From Methylomonas sp. LL1 (lineage in GTDB: Bacteria > Pseudomonadota > Gammaproteobacteria > Methylococcales > Methylomonadaceae): a stretch of DNA of 64,000 nucleotides. The position numbers and the translations under genes are program-made. Where the stretch lies: positions 62,001 to 126,000 of the forward strand of contig NZ_CP064653.1 of assembly GCF_015711015.1 (NCBI RefSeq). The letters run 5' to 3'. The notes below the pieces were generated by a model. The model worked only from the letters and a program-made list of their open reading frames with translations. It had not been told where the DNA came from and did no database searches. Shown in pieces: positions 27,206 to 38,128 of the stretch; the stretch's first letter is position 1, and every line of letters begins with the position of its first letter.

Positions 27206-29980
27206 TTATTTGGATTTTTTCCGAGACGCCGCGGGGTTGGTTTTGTTACTCGGATCCGCGCGGAAACCGGCCATTTTTCCTTCCGCCAACATTTGTTCCG
27301 GATCCAACGAGCCGAACAGTTGGATCAGTTTCGCTACCAAGCCGGTCCAGCCGGTTTGATGACTGGCTCCCAAACCGGCGCCGTTGTCGCCATGGAAGTA
27401 CTCGTAAAACAAGATATGATCGCGCCAGTGCGGGTCGTCCTGGAATTTGGTTGTACCGCCATAGACCGGTCGCTTGCCCTGCTCATCGCGCAGGAAGATG
27501 CGGGTAAGCCTAGTCTCAATTTCCTTCGCCACCTCGAATAGATTCATCAACTTGCCGGAACCCGTCGGGCATTCGATTTTGAAGCTGTCGCCGTAGTACA
27601 GATAATATTGAAGCAGTGCCCGGATGATAATGGCATTCACCGGCATCCACACCGGACCGCGCCAGTTGGAGTTGCCACCGAACATGCCGCTGTTAGACTC
27701 GCTCGGCAGATAATCCACACGGTATTCCTGGTTTCCGGCGTAAAAAACGAACGGATGTTGGGCGTGGAACTTGGATAGCGAGCGGATGCCGTAGGGACTC
27801 AGGAATTCGTTCTCGTCCAGCATTTTTGTCAGGATGCGACGCAACCGGTCCGGATTGACCAGGGCAATGATCCCGCGTTCCGCCACCCCAAAATGGCCAG
27901 GGCCAGTGGGATGGATGGACTCCAAGAGTTCCGGCATCTGTTGAAAACGTGCCAGGAACCCTGTCATTGCGTTAGGGATACGCTCCCTTTGCCATTGCTC
28001 AACCACCGTCACCGCGCATAGCGGCAGAAGCCCGACCATCGAACGCACCTTGAGACGCGTGGCACTGCCATCCGGGAGTCGCAACAGGTCATAGTAGAAT
28101 CCGTCCTCTTCATCCCACATGCCGTCATCACCTGGTTGGTTCATGGCCGAGGCGATAAAAATGAAATGTTCTATGAACTTAAATGCCATGTCCTCGTACG
28201 TGGGATCGTGGGCCGCCAGTTCCACGGCAAGTTCGCCCATGTTCTGGGTGAACAATGCCATCCAGGCGGTGCCGTCGGCCTGTTCGAGATAGCCGCCGGT
28301 GGGCAGCGGCGCGCTACGGTCGAACACGCCGATATTGTCGAGGCCTAGGAAGCCGCCCTCGAACACGTTGCGTCCGTAGCGGTCCTTGCGGTTTACCCAC
28401 CAGGTGAAATTCAGCAGCAGCTTATTGAAAGCCGACTTGAGGAAAGCTACATCGGTCTCGCCGCTCAGGGTCAGTTCGCAGCGGTGGAGGAACAGCGTCG
28501 CCCAGGCGTGGACTGGCGGGTTTACGTCGCTAAAGTTCCATTCATAGGCAGGTAGTTGGCCGCTCGGGTGCAAGTAGCGGCCGTGGAGCATCAGTTCCAT
28601 TTGTGTTTTAGCAAAGTCCGGGTCCACGATCGCCAGCGGCAGGGTGTGGAAGGCAAGATCCCAGGCCGCGTACCAGGGATACTCCCACTTGTCGGGCATC
28701 GAGATGATGTCCTGGTTGATCATGTGGAACCACTCGCGATTGCGAAAGGCGCGGCTGCCTTTATGGAGGGGATGGGCGTGATGTTCCTCCAGCCAGTTGT
28801 CGGCCTCGAAGAAATAGAACTGCTTGCTCCATAGCATGCCGGCGATGGCCTGACGCATTAGATTGGCGGTATCGGCGGAAACCTCGGGAGGGGTCACCGC
28901 ACGGTAGAACTCGTCGGCATCACGTAGTCTGGCCGACAATGTTAGGTCGAACTCCTGCCCAAGGGGGAGGGCATCGATATTGGTTTGTTTGCTGTATTGG
29001 GTCGGGGCGCGGTTGGAGAGGCATAGCTTAATGGTTCGGCATTGGCCCGCGTCGACTTTCAGCTTATAGTGCGCCGCGACTTTCGTGCCGTGTTGTTCCG
29101 GGTTTACCTTATCCGACTGGCCATGGACCACATAGTCGTTGATGCCGTCCTTCACGTATGGGCTGGCGTTGGGGAAGCTGGGGAAGAGTCGGGCATTGTT
29201 GGTTTCGTTGTCGGTAAACAGCAACGGCGCATCGCCTTCGCAATACAAATAATAGGTTCCCAGTTCCGGATGATCGACTGCGACAACCCTGGTGCCAGCC
29301 GGCCCCTCGATTTGACTGAGTGACGGTTTTTCGGAAGGTTTCGCTACCCATGACGCCCAGTCATTGCGGAACCATAAGGTCGGCAGCACATGCAACTCGG
29401 CGGCTTCCGGCCCACGGTTGAACACAGTGATTTGCACCAGGATGTCTTCTGGACCTTGCTTGGCGTACTCCATAAACACATCGAAGTAACGGTCCTGATC
29501 GAACACGCCGGTATCGAGCAGTTCGTACTCGAACTCTTCGCGGCCGCGCCGCCGGTTAGTTTCGACCAGGTCGCCGTAGGGATAAGCCGCTTGCGGATAC
29601 TTGTACAGATACTTCATGTACGAGTGGGTTGGGGTGCTGTCGAGGTAGAAGTAATATTCCTTGACGTCCTCGCCGTGGTTGCCTTCGCTGTTGTTCAAGC
29701 CAAACAGGCGTTCCTTCAGGATAGCATCCTTGCCGTTCCATAATGCCAGGGCAAAACAAAGCCGCTGTTCGTCGTCGGAGATGCCTCCCAAGCCGTCCTC
29801 GCCCCAACGGTATGCGCGGGAACGGGCCTGGTCGTGGGTGAAATAGTTCCAGGCGTCGCCCGATTCGCTGTAGTCCTCCCGCACTGTCCCCCATTGCCGC
29901 TCGGACAGGTAGGGACCCCATTTTTTCCAAGGCACGTTCTGGTTGCGAGCTTCCTTGAGTCTGCTGTGTTCAATAGTCAT
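27206..29980 (-). CDS. Large GH63-type glucosidase (MGH1-type)
   Basis: 924 residues, no signal peptide. The N-terminal third is a beta-sandwich region (YYFYLDSTPTHSYMKYLY and similar) and the rest is the (alpha/alpha)6 barrel of GH63-like enzymes, with WEYPWYAAWDLAFHT, GLDNIGVFDRS and WRGPVWMPVNAIIIRAL segments matching the barrel. The acidic residues needed for inverting hydrolysis are plausible in AWDLAF and in the later YEYFHGDNGAG segment. Bacterial relatives act on mannosylglycerate, glucosylglycerate or alpha-glucosides, so a compatible-solute or glycogen-linked role fits, but the substrate is not certain. It is the first gene of the two-gene operon with GH13. Confidence 0.88.
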   Translation of the reverse strand: MTIEHSRLKEARNQNVPWKKWGPYLSERQWGTVREDYSESGDAWNYFTHDQARSRAYRWGEDGLGGISDDEQRLCFALALWNGKDAILKERLFGLNNSEGNHGEDVKEYYFYLDSTPTHSYMKYLYKYPQAAYPYGDLVETNRRRGREEFEYELLDTGVFDQDRYFDVFMEYAKQGPEDILVQITVFNRGPEAAELHVLPTLWFRNDWASWVAKPSEKPSLSQIEGPAGTRVVAVDHPELGTYYLYCEGDAPLLFTDNETNNARLFPSFPNASPYVKDGINDYVVHGQSDKVNPEQHGTKVAAHYKLKVDAGQCRTIKLCLSNRAPTQYSKQTNIDALPLGQEFDLTLSARLRDADEFYRAVTPPEVSADTANLMRQAIAGMLWSKQFYFFEADNWLEEHHAHPLHKGSRAFRNREWFHMINQDIISMPDKWEYPWYAAWDLAFHTLPLAIVDPDFAKTQMELMLHGRYLHPSGQLPAYEWNFSDVNPPVHAWATLFLHRCELTLSGETDVAFLKSAFNKLLLNFTWWVNRKDRYGRNVFEGGFLGLDNIGVFDRSAPLPTGGYLEQADGTAWMALFTQNMGELAVELAAHDPTYEDMAFKFIEHFIFIASAMNQPGDDGMWDEEDGFYYDLLRLPDGSATRLKVRSMVGLLPLCAVTVVEQWQRERIPNAMTGFLARFQQMPELLESIHPTGPGHFGVAERGIIALVNPDRLRRILTKMLDENEFLSPYGIRSLSKFHAQHPFVFYAGNQEYRVDYLPSESNSGMFGGNSNWRGPVWMPVNAIIIRALLQYYLYYGDSFKIECPTGSGKLMNLFEVAKEIETRLTRIFLRDEQGKRPVYGGTTKFQDDPHWRDHILFYEYFHGDNGAGLGASHQTGWTGLVAKLIQLFGSLDPEQMLAEGKMAGFRADPSNKTNPAASRKKSK

Positions 29981-30364
29981 GTGCGAAATTTGAAGTGGAG
30001 AAATATGGCTTAATTTTAACCATTAAAAAATATCGTTATGCTCGGTCATGTGTCCGTTCCGCGATAATCATGATTGATTATAAGGCTATCGCGGGGCGGG
30101 GCGGCACCGAAACTTGCTACAAGCGGATGCCTAGCGGCCAAAAGCATTCGTTTGATGGTGTATAAATTTAGTTGCGAGCTAGACTTGAACTTCGAACAGC
30201 GGGGCGATCGATTTCAGCCGCCGGCCATGGCGTTATAATAGCCCGTAAATTGACTGCAAGTCATCGCGGCTGGAATACCGGTTGAAGACTTTCCAGCGGA
30301 AGCGCTTTTTGCAATAACCTTGTCAAACCTGATCCTTGGATTTTGGTGAATAGCTGTATGGATT
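29981..30364. other. Divergent promoter region
   Basis: 384 bases between the start of the glycosidase operon (minus) and the GGDEF/EAL gene (plus). Both promoters must lie here. The stretch next to the glycosidase start is AT-rich (30000-30040), the rest is mixed. I see no operator or riboswitch that I can defend. Confidence 0.4.
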
Positions 30365-33300
30365 ATGAGTAAATCAATTGCCCAATTAATGACCAGGGAT
30401 GTGGTTCAAGTCAGCCCCCAAACCACCTTGGGGCAATGCGCGGAGCTGATGGCTCGCCATCGAATCAGTTCGCTGATCATCGGCGAGCATGATTTGCCCG
30501 TGGGTATCCTGACCGAGCGCGATGTGGTGCGGTTGCTGAGTCAAAATGCGCCGCTGGATCAGTCGGTCTCGGCGCTGATGACGGTCAAGCTGGTGACGGT
30601 ACCGGCCGAGACCGATTACCGCGATGCTTATCATCTGTTCGTGTTGCACAACATTCGTCATTTGGTGGTGGTCGAGGATGACGGTCGCTTGGCCGGCATC
30701 GTCACCGAGACCGACTTTCGCCGCAATGCCGGCGTCGAGGAGTTCATCGGTTTGCGCACTGTGGCTTCCATCATGGATCAGTCCGTATTGATGCTGGCAC
30801 CGAATAGCCGTGTGATTGATGCCGCGGCGATGATGCATAGTCGGCGCACCAGTTGCGCGGTGGTGGTGGAAGGGCTTAAGCCGATTGGCATCGTCACCGA
30901 ACGCGACATGGTCAGGTTGTATCGGCATAGGGCGGGAGAAGTGCTTATCCGCGACATCATGTCGTCTCCGGTGGCGACGGCCGAGCCGGAACATGTGGTG
31001 GTCGATGTGGTTCAGCGCATGCAAATCGAGGCGATACGGCATCTAGTGGTGGTGAATGCGCGCGGCGAAACGCTGGCGGTGGTCACCGAGCACGATGTGG
31101 TGAAGCACACCGAGGGCCAGTATGTCGAATTATTAAACCGGATTATCCATGAGCAAGTGGTCGAGCTGGAACTGAAACAGGCGAAAATCGACGAGCTGAT
31201 GCTGCAATCGGCATTGACCGAAAGCGAGAAGCGCTTGCGGCATCTGCAAGCCAGTACCATTAATGACAAGGCCCTGCTCAGAACCCTGATCGACCACATT
31301 CCAGACCTGATATTTCTGAAAAACACCGAGGGTGTCTACCTGGGTTTCAACAAGGCCTGCGAAGGTTTTTTTGGCGTAGAGGAAAGTGCCGTGGTCGGTA
31401 AAACCGATTTCGACTTCGTCAATCCGGAAACGGCGGAATTCTTTCGGCAAAAGGACAGGGAAGTGATGGTATCCGGGCAAGCCCATATCAATGAGGAATG
31501 GGTGGTATATCCCGATGGACACCGCGAATGCCTGGAAACCCTGAAAACGCCTTATTTGAGCGAACAGGGCGAATTGTTGGGCATGATAGGCATCAGCCGC
31601 AATATCACCAAGCGTAAAAAAGCCGATCGGGTACTGCGGGAGAGCGAGGAAAAGCTGCGGTCGCTGTTCGAAATGGCACCGCTAGGTATTGCCCGCAATG
31701 CCATGGATGGCCGATTTATCGAAGCCAACAAGGCTTTGCTGGATATGGTCGGTTATTCGCTGGATGAACTGAAACAACTCAGTTATTGGCGCTTGACGCC
31801 GGATGACTACGGGATACAGGAGACGCTGCAACTGCGGGCGTTGGAGAAAAGCGGGCGCTACGGTCCTTACGAAAAGGAATATCTGCATCGCGATGGGCGG
31901 CGGATTCCGGTACGTTTGAACGGCGTGCTGATTACCGGCAGCGATGGTAGCCGTTATATCTGGTCTATCGTCGAAGACATTTCCGAGCGTAAGCGGGCCG
32001 AAGAGGAAATGCAACTGGCGTCGATGGTGTATATGAACAGCGGCGAGGCCATGCTGGTAACCGACGCCGACGGCTTAATCATCACCACTAATCCGGCATT
32101 TACCGAGTTGACCGGCTACAGCCCGGAAGAAGTGCTAGGCCAGACGCCGCGTATCTTGAACTCGGGGCTGCACGACCGGTTTTTCTATGACGCGATGTGG
32201 CAGAAACTGAATAACATGGGGTTTTGGCAAGGCGAGATCTGGAACAAGCGCAAAAACGGCGAGATTTACGCCGAGTGGCTGACCATCAACACCATTTATA
32301 AGGACAACGGATCCTGTTACCGCCGGGTAGCCTTGTTCTCCGATATTACCGACAAGAAAAAGGCCGAGGAGATGATCTGGATGCAGGCCAACTTCGATCC
32401 GTTGACTGGCTTGCCCAACCGGCGCATGTTTAACGATAGGCTGAATCAGGAAATCAAAAAAGCCCACCGCGCCGGTCAGCCGTTGGCACTGATGTTCATC
32501 GATCTGGACCGCTTCAAGGAAATCAACGACATTCTGGGGCATGACATGGGCGACCTGCTATTGCGGGAAGCGGCCAACCGTTTGAGCAGCTGTGTACGGG
32601 AGACCGATACCGTTGCCCGTCTGGGCGGCGACGAATTCACCGTGATCGTCACGGCGCTGGACGATACCGGCAGCGTCGAGCGCATCGCTCAGGACATTTT
32701 GCGCAAACTGTCCGGCCCGTTTCAACTGGACAACGAAACCTTGTATATCTCGGCCAGTATCGGCATCACTTTTTATCCCGACGACGCCACCGACATCGAA
32801 GAATTGCGCAAAAACGCCGATCAGGCCATGTATTCGGCCAAACATCAGGGCCGGAATCGCTTTAGTTATTACACGCCGTCAATGCGCGATCTTGCCCGCA
32901 AACGCATGCGCTTGGCCAACGACTTGCGGATTGCCATGGCCGAGGAACAATTCCGGGTTCATTATCAGCCGATAGTCGATCTGAACGATGGGAGTATTCG
33001 CAAGGCCGAAGCCTTGATACGCTGGCAACATCCCGATCGCGGGCTGATCAGCCCCAGCGAGTTTATCGGTATCGCCGAGGAAACCGGCAGAATCGTCGAA
33101 ATCGGCGACTGGGTGTTTCACGAAGCCACTTTGCAGGTCAAACATTGGCGGCAACATTTTCGCGCCGATTTTCAGGTCAGCGTCAATAAGTCCCCGGTCC
33201 AATTTCAAAACGATGAAACTCTGTATAGGGGCTGGATAGCTCAATTGCAGAACTTGGGTTTACCCGGCGACAGCGTGGTGATAGAAATCACCGAGAGCCT

Positions 33301-33700
33301 TTTGCTGGACAGCAAACAAATCGTCAACGACAAACTGCTGCTGTTCCGAGATGTGGGCATCCAGGTAGCAATCGACGATTTCGGTACCGGCTATTCCTCG
33401 CTGGCCTACCTAAAACTGTACGATATCGATTATTTGAAAATCGACCAGTCCTTCGTTCGCAACTTAAAGCCCGACTCCAGCGATCTGGTGGTGTGCGAGG
33501 CGATCATTGCGATGGCGCACAAGTTGGGCATGAAAGTCATCGCGGAGGGAGTGGAAACAGTAGATCAGCGCGACTTATTGCTTGCGGCCGGCTGCGATTG
33601 CGGACAAGGCTTTTTATTCTCGAAACCACTGCCGGCCAAGGAATTCGACGCGTTGTTAAGCAGGTTGAGTCTAGGGCCAGTCGATTGCGCCGTCGAATAG
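30365..33700 (+). CDS. Four-CBS, three-PAS, GGDEF-EAL c-di-GMP protein
   Basis: 1111 residues, soluble, no membrane helix. Order: two CBS pairs (residues 1-120 and 130-250; nucleotide-binding type), a helical linker, three PAS domains (about 305-415, 430-545 and 550-665, each followed by the R-K/K-K-A linker), GGDEF (about 670-835) and EAL (about 850-1095). The cyclase motif reads RLGGDEF near residue 754 and is intact. The phosphodiesterase motif reads EALIRW near residue 882, with later metal-binding segments such as DDFGTGYSSL also intact. It could both make and break cyclic di-GMP, tuned by adenine nucleotides through CBS and by redox or ligands through PAS. It lies upstream of the N-ATPase operon but 258 bases away. 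Confidence 0.93.
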   Translation: MSKSIAQLMTRDVVQVSPQTTLGQCAELMARHRISSLIIGEHDLPVGILTERDVVRLLSQNAPLDQSVSALMTVKLVTVPAETDYRDAYHLFVLHNIRHLVVVEDDGRLAGIVTETDFRRNAGVEEFIGLRTVASIMDQSVLMLAPNSRVIDAAAMMHSRRTSCAVVVEGLKPIGIVTERDMVRLYRHRAGEVLIRDIMSSPVATAEPEHVVVDVVQRMQIEAIRHLVVVNARGETLAVVTEHDVVKHTEGQYVELLNRIIHEQVVELELKQAKIDELMLQSALTESEKRLRHLQASTINDKALLRTLIDHIPDLIFLKNTEGVYLGFNKACEGFFGVEESAVVGKTDFDFVNPETAEFFRQKDREVMVSGQAHINEEWVVYPDGHRECLETLKTPYLSEQGELLGMIGISRNITKRKKADRVLRESEEKLRSLFEMAPLGIARNAMDGRFIEANKALLDMVGYSLDELKQLSYWRLTPDDYGIQETLQLRALEKSGRYGPYEKEYLHRDGRRIPVRLNGVLITGSDGSRYIWSIVEDISERKRAEEEMQLASMVYMNSGEAMLVTDADGLIITTNPAFTELTGYSPEEVLGQTPRILNSGLHDRFFYDAMWQKLNNMGFWQGEIWNKRKNGEIYAEWLTINTIYKDNGSCYRRVALFSDITDKKKAEEMIWMQANFDPLTGLPNRRMFNDRLNQEIKKAHRAGQPLALMFIDLDRFKEINDILGHDMGDLLLREAANRLSSCVRETDTVARLGGDEFTVIVTALDDTGSVERIAQDILRKLSGPFQLDNETLYISASIGITFYPDDATDIEELRKNADQAMYSAKHQGRNRFSYYTPSMRDLARKRMRLANDLRIAMAEEQFRVHYQPIVDLNDGSIRKAEALIRWQHPDRGLISPSEFIGIAEETGRIVEIGDWVFHEATLQVKHWRQHFRADFQVSVNKSPVQFQNDETLYRGWIAQLQNLGLPGDSVVIEITESLLLDSKQIVNDKLLLFRDVGIQVAIDDFGTGYSSLAYLKLYDIDYLKIDQSFVRNLKPDSSDLVVCEAIIAMAHKLGMKVIAEGVETVDQRDLLLAAGCDCGQGFLFSKPLPAKEFDALLSRLSLGPVDCAVE

Positions 33701-33742
33701 GGTTAAAGAGTGCGTGGTTCACTCGGAACGGGGCAGTGAGAC

Positions 33743-33802
33743 TTAGGAGATTTATGGAAATCAATATATCCTCTCCGAGAAATTTGCCGTTGGCTGAGCG
33801 GA
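33743..33802 (+). repeat. 60-bp dispersed repeat, copy 1
   Basis: This stretch matches the reverse complement of 61432-61491 without gaps at 50 of 60 positions, including a 16-base exact core (GAGAAATTTGCCGTTG). It is followed by a stem-loop (AGTCGAAG, 33802 region, with CTTCGACT) inside a GCTGAGC/GCTCAGC outer pair ending near 33846. Copy 2 also has a stem-loop at the same side, with different sequence. It lies just after the stop of the GGDEF/EAL gene. Confidence 0.8.
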
Positions 33803-33952
33803 GTCGAAGTCAACTATTCGCTTCGACTACTTCGGCTTAGCTCAGCATACGTCCGCTCGGCGAACAATAATATTTAGAGTAAGGTTGGTTTTCGAACACG
33901 GGAGGTGGTTCATGACTGTTCGCGGCGGCGCCTGTATCAATGGTAAGGATAG

Positions 33953-35395
<1,443 letters not shown>

Positions 35396-35396
35396 A

Positions 35397-35786
35397 ATGC
35401 GGTTCAAGCTCGTGTTGCCGACCGAAGTCTTGCTCGATACGGTTGTCGGCAAAATTATCGCCGAGGCCGAGAACGGTTGGTTCTGCCTGGAACCTCGGCA
35501 TATCGATTTCGTTTCGGCGCTGGTTCCTGGGTTGTTGGTTTACGTGACGGCCGACGGCGCCGAGAGATTCGTCGGCATCGACGAGGGTATTTTGGTCAAG
35601 TGCGGGCCAGAAGTCCGGGTGTCGACCCGCGAAGCGGTGCTCGGCGACGATCCCGACGCGTTGAAATCGGTTATCTTGGAACGCACCTGCGCACTGGATC
35701 AGCACGAACGTAGTTCGCGTGGCATGTTGGCTCGACTGGAGGCCGGAGTGGCGAAACATTTTCTCGATCTGCAAAAGGGCCGTTGA
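35397..35786 (+). CDS. atpC: N-ATPase subunit epsilon
   Basis: 129 residues starting one base after the beta stop. The N-terminal beta-sandwich is recognisable (MRFKLVLPTEVLLDTVVGKIIAEAENG, with the FCLEPRHIDFVSALVPG strand pair), followed by the two short helices (RSSRGMLARLEAGVAKHFLDLQK). It is part of the central stalk and inhibits or tunes ATP hydrolysis. In ordinary F-ATPase operons this gene is last; here it is second, as in N-ATPases. Confidence 0.93.
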   Translation: MRFKLVLPTEVLLDTVVGKIIAEAENGWFCLEPRHIDFVSALVPGLLVYVTADGAERFVGIDEGILVKCGPEVRVSTREAVLGDDPDALKSVILERTCALDQHERSSRGMLARLEAGVAKHFLDLQKGR

Positions 35787-35787
35787 T

Positions 35788-36096
35788 ATGCCAAGATCCG
35801 TCAAGCACGGCAAGACGCTGGCCAACAATATCGGCGACAAAGCCGCCCGCCGCCGGCGAGCGCGCACTCGGCCGGGGCGTGGTTTATGGTTCGGCCTGGG
35901 CATGTTCGGTCTGGTGGGCTGGTCGGTGGCGGTACCCATGCTGTTGGGTATCGCGCTGGGTATCTGGCTGGACAGGCTGTGGCAGGACCGGGTCTCTTGG
36001 ACCTTGACGCTGTTGTTTCTGGGGCTGATAGTCGGCTGTCGCAATGCCTGGTATTGGATAGAACGGGAAAGACAGGATAACGATCATGGCGGCTAA
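35788..36096 (+). CDS. atpQ: N-ATPase accessory membrane protein AtpQ (AtpI-like)
   Basis: I start it at ATG 35788, one base after the epsilon stop; the open frame extends back into epsilon. About 102 residues. A very basic N-terminus (ARRRRARTRPGRG) is followed by two membrane helices (about 35-58 and 68-86) and a charged tail. It resembles AtpI/AtpQ, small membrane proteins that help assemble the c-ring or carry magnesium. Its stop overlaps the next gene by 11 bases. Confidence 0.85.
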   Translation: MPRSVKHGKTLANNIGDKAARRRRARTRPGRGLWFGLGMFGLVGWSVAVPMLLGIALGIWLDRLWQDRVSWTLTLLFLGLIVGCRNAWYWIERERQDNDHGG

Positions 36097-36379
36097 CATG
36101 GCTTTCGGCGCCGAATGGCTGCTGGCCGCATTTGCCGGCGTAGGGCTAGGCTGCGTGTTCTTCGGCGGCTTGTGGCTGACTATCCGCCAACTACCGAATT
36201 GGCGTTATCCCGGATTGTACATGTTGGCGAGCCTGTTTCTGCGGCTGGCGCTGGTCGGTGCCGGCCTTTATCTGATGGCCGACGGCCATTGGCAGCGTTA
36301 TGCGGCTGCCGTACCGGGCCTGCTGGCCGCGCGCTGGTGGTGGGTACGCCGGATCGAACCTAGGCAAGTTGAATCATGA
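36086..36379 (+). CDS. atpR: N-ATPase membrane protein AtpR
   Basis: 97 residues with three membrane helices (about 9-31, 42-64 and 70-86). It is the AtpR subunit found only in N-ATPase operons. The helix pattern and the arginine in the middle helix (YMLASLFLRLALVG) fit the family; a role in c-ring assembly together with AtpQ has been proposed for it. It overlaps atpQ by 11 bases and atpB by four, so translation is coupled throughout. Confidence 0.87.
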   Translation: MAANMAFGAEWLLAAFAGVGLGCVFFGGLWLTIRQLPNWRYPGLYMLASLFLRLALVGAGLYLMADGHWQRYAAAVPGLLAARWWWVRRIEPRQVES

Positions 36380-37074
36380 AACTAAGTCCCGACGACCAGA
36401 TATTGGGCTGGCTAGGGCCGATTCCGCTCAACGCCACCATAGCCTACACCTGGCTGGTGATGGCGATTCTGGTGATCGGCTCCTATCTGATTACCCGGCG
36501 GCTGAATGACGATGTTAAAATCAGCCGTTGGCAAAATCTGCTGGAAATCCTGGTCGACGGCTTGCGAGAGCAAATTCGCCAGGCCAGTTGCCAGGAGCCG
36601 GGGCAGTATTTGCCTTTCGTCGGCACCTTGTTTTTGTTCATCGCCGTCGCCAATTTGCTGGCTATCGTTCCAGGCTATACGCCGCCGACCGCATCGCTGT
36701 CCACCACCACGGCATTGGCGCTGGCGGTGTTGGCGGCGGTGCCGATTTATGGCATTGCCCATCGTGGGCCATGGGCTTATTTGGCCGAGTACCTGGAACC
36801 CAGCATATTCCTGCTGCCGCTCAACATTTTAGGTGAATTGTCGCGCACGCTGGCGCTGGCCGTGCGCCTGTACGGCAACATAATGAATGGCACCATTATC
36901 GGCGGTATTTTGCTGGGCATCGTGCCGTTGTTTTTCCCTATTGTATTGCAGTTCCTCGGCTTGATCACCGCGCTGGTGCAGGCCTATATCTTTGCCGTGC
37001 TGGCGATGGTGTATATCGCCTCGGCCCAAGCCGTTCAGGACGATCATCAACATAACCACTCATCAGGAGATTGA
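36376..37074 (+). CDS. atpB: N-ATPase subunit a
   Basis: 232 residues with five or six membrane helices. The conserved arginine segment is LALAVRLYGNIMNG, whose Arg faces the c-ring glutamate. The last helices (LGLITALVQAYIFAVLAMVYI) are typical. It forms the ion half-channels of Fo. The start overlaps atpR by four bases and the stop lies one base before atpE. Confidence 0.95.
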   Translation: MKLSPDDQILGWLGPIPLNATIAYTWLVMAILVIGSYLITRRLNDDVKISRWQNLLEILVDGLREQIRQASCQEPGQYLPFVGTLFLFIAVANLLAIVPGYTPPTASLSTTTALALAVLAAVPIYGIAHRGPWAYLAEYLEPSIFLLPLNILGELSRTLALAVRLYGNIMNGTIIGGILLGIVPLFFPIVLQFLGLITALVQAYIFAVLAMVYIASAQAVQDDHQHNHSSGD

Positions 37075-37075
37075 T

Positions 37076-37363
37076 ATGAGCGAAATCAGTGCCGACGTCA
37101 TCATTGCCGCCGTATCCATTTTTACCGCCGGTTTCACGATGGCCATCGGCAGTATTGGGCCGGCGCTCGGCGAAGGCCGGGCCGTGGCCGAGGCCTTGCA
37201 TGCCATCGCCCAGCAGCCGGACGAAGCGCCGACATTGACCCGCACGCTGTTCGTCGGCGTGGCGATGGTCGAATCCACCGGCATTTACTGTCTGGTGGTC
37301 AGCATGATCTTGATCTTTGCCAATCCGTTCTGGGAGCACTTCATCAGCAAGGCCGGAGGCTAA
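37076..37363 (+). CDS. atpE: N-ATPase subunit c, sodium-type residues
   Basis: 95 residues from the ATG at 37076 (CAGGAGA upstream); the open frame extends back but lacks support. It has two membrane helices. Helix 1 ends in ALGEGRAV with Glu33 where sodium-type c subunits have Gln or Glu. Helix 2 has AMVESTGIY with Glu66, Ser67 and Thr68, the same ES(T) set that binds sodium in well-studied sodium F-ATPases. It should form the rotor ring. The residues favour sodium but cannot prove it. Confidence 0.94.
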   Translation: MSEISADVIIAAVSIFTAGFTMAIGSIGPALGEGRAVAEALHAIAQQPDEAPTLTRTLFVGVAMVESTGIYCLVVSMILIFANPFWEHFISKAGG

Positions 37364-37366
37364 ACG

Positions 37367-38119
37367 GTGCGGATCGACTGGCTGACGGTCGGCGCGCAAT
37401 GGATCAATTTTCTGATCCTGATGTGGTTGCTGCATCGTTTTTTATACCAGCCCATCATCCAGGCCATGGATAGGCGCAAGCAAAACATAGAGGTGCGTAT
37501 GGAAGAAGCTAGTCAAAAGGCCCTACAGGCCGAACAGCAAGCCCAGGATTATCGCGACAAACTCGCCGAACTGGAGATTCATCGCGCCGAGCTGTTGGCG
37601 GCGGCCAAGGAGGAGGCCGCCGCCGAACGCCGCAAGTTGGTCGAGCATGCCCGTGAAGAAACCGCCGCCATGGCGGAGCAGTGGCGGCGGGAAGTTGAAC
37701 GGGAAAAATCCGAGTTTCAACACCGGCTGCAGCGGGAGTTGGGCCAATTAATTATCGCTACCTCGCGCAAGGTCTTACAAGACCTGTCCAGCTTTGAATT
37801 GGAGCAAGCGCTGTTCGCCAATTTCTTTAAACGATTGCAAGGCCTGTCCGAACACGAAAAGCGCCTGCTCTCCGAGTCCGGCAACGTTGTTCTGGCCAGT
37901 AGTTTTGAGCTGAACGAGGAATTGCGCAGCTTTTTCGCCGAAGGCTTGCGCAACATGCTGGCCGCGAATTTGGCCGTCCGCTTCGAACCACTTTCCGACA
38001 GCCTCTGTGGCCTGATGCTGATCAGCCCGTCCTATACGCTTGAATGGCGCGTCGAGCGTTATTTTGAGTCCTTGGAGGACGAGTTGGAGAATGTGCTGAA
38101 TCAGGCCGGCAAGGCGTGA
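37367..38119 (+). CDS. atpF: N-ATPase long subunit b (b plus delta-like part)
   Basis: 250 residues, starting at GTG 37367. One membrane helix (residues 10-26) is followed by a long charged coiled coil (35-145), the peripheral stalk. It is about 90 residues longer than an ordinary b subunit; the extra C-terminal part (from about residue 150) resembles the delta subunit region that binds the F1 head. There is no separate delta gene in the operon, so this extension probably does that job. Confidence 0.9.
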   Translation: MRIDWLTVGAQWINFLILMWLLHRFLYQPIIQAMDRRKQNIEVRMEEASQKALQAEQQAQDYRDKLAELEIHRAELLAAAKEEAAAERRKLVEHAREETAAMAEQWRREVEREKSEFQHRLQRELGQLIIATSRKVLQDLSSFELEQALFANFFKRLQGLSEHEKRLLSESGNVVLASSFELNEELRSFFAEGLRNMLAANLAVRFEPLSDSLCGLMLISPSYTLEWRVERYFESLEDELENVLNQAGKA

Positions 38120-38128
38120 CCGCTATTC

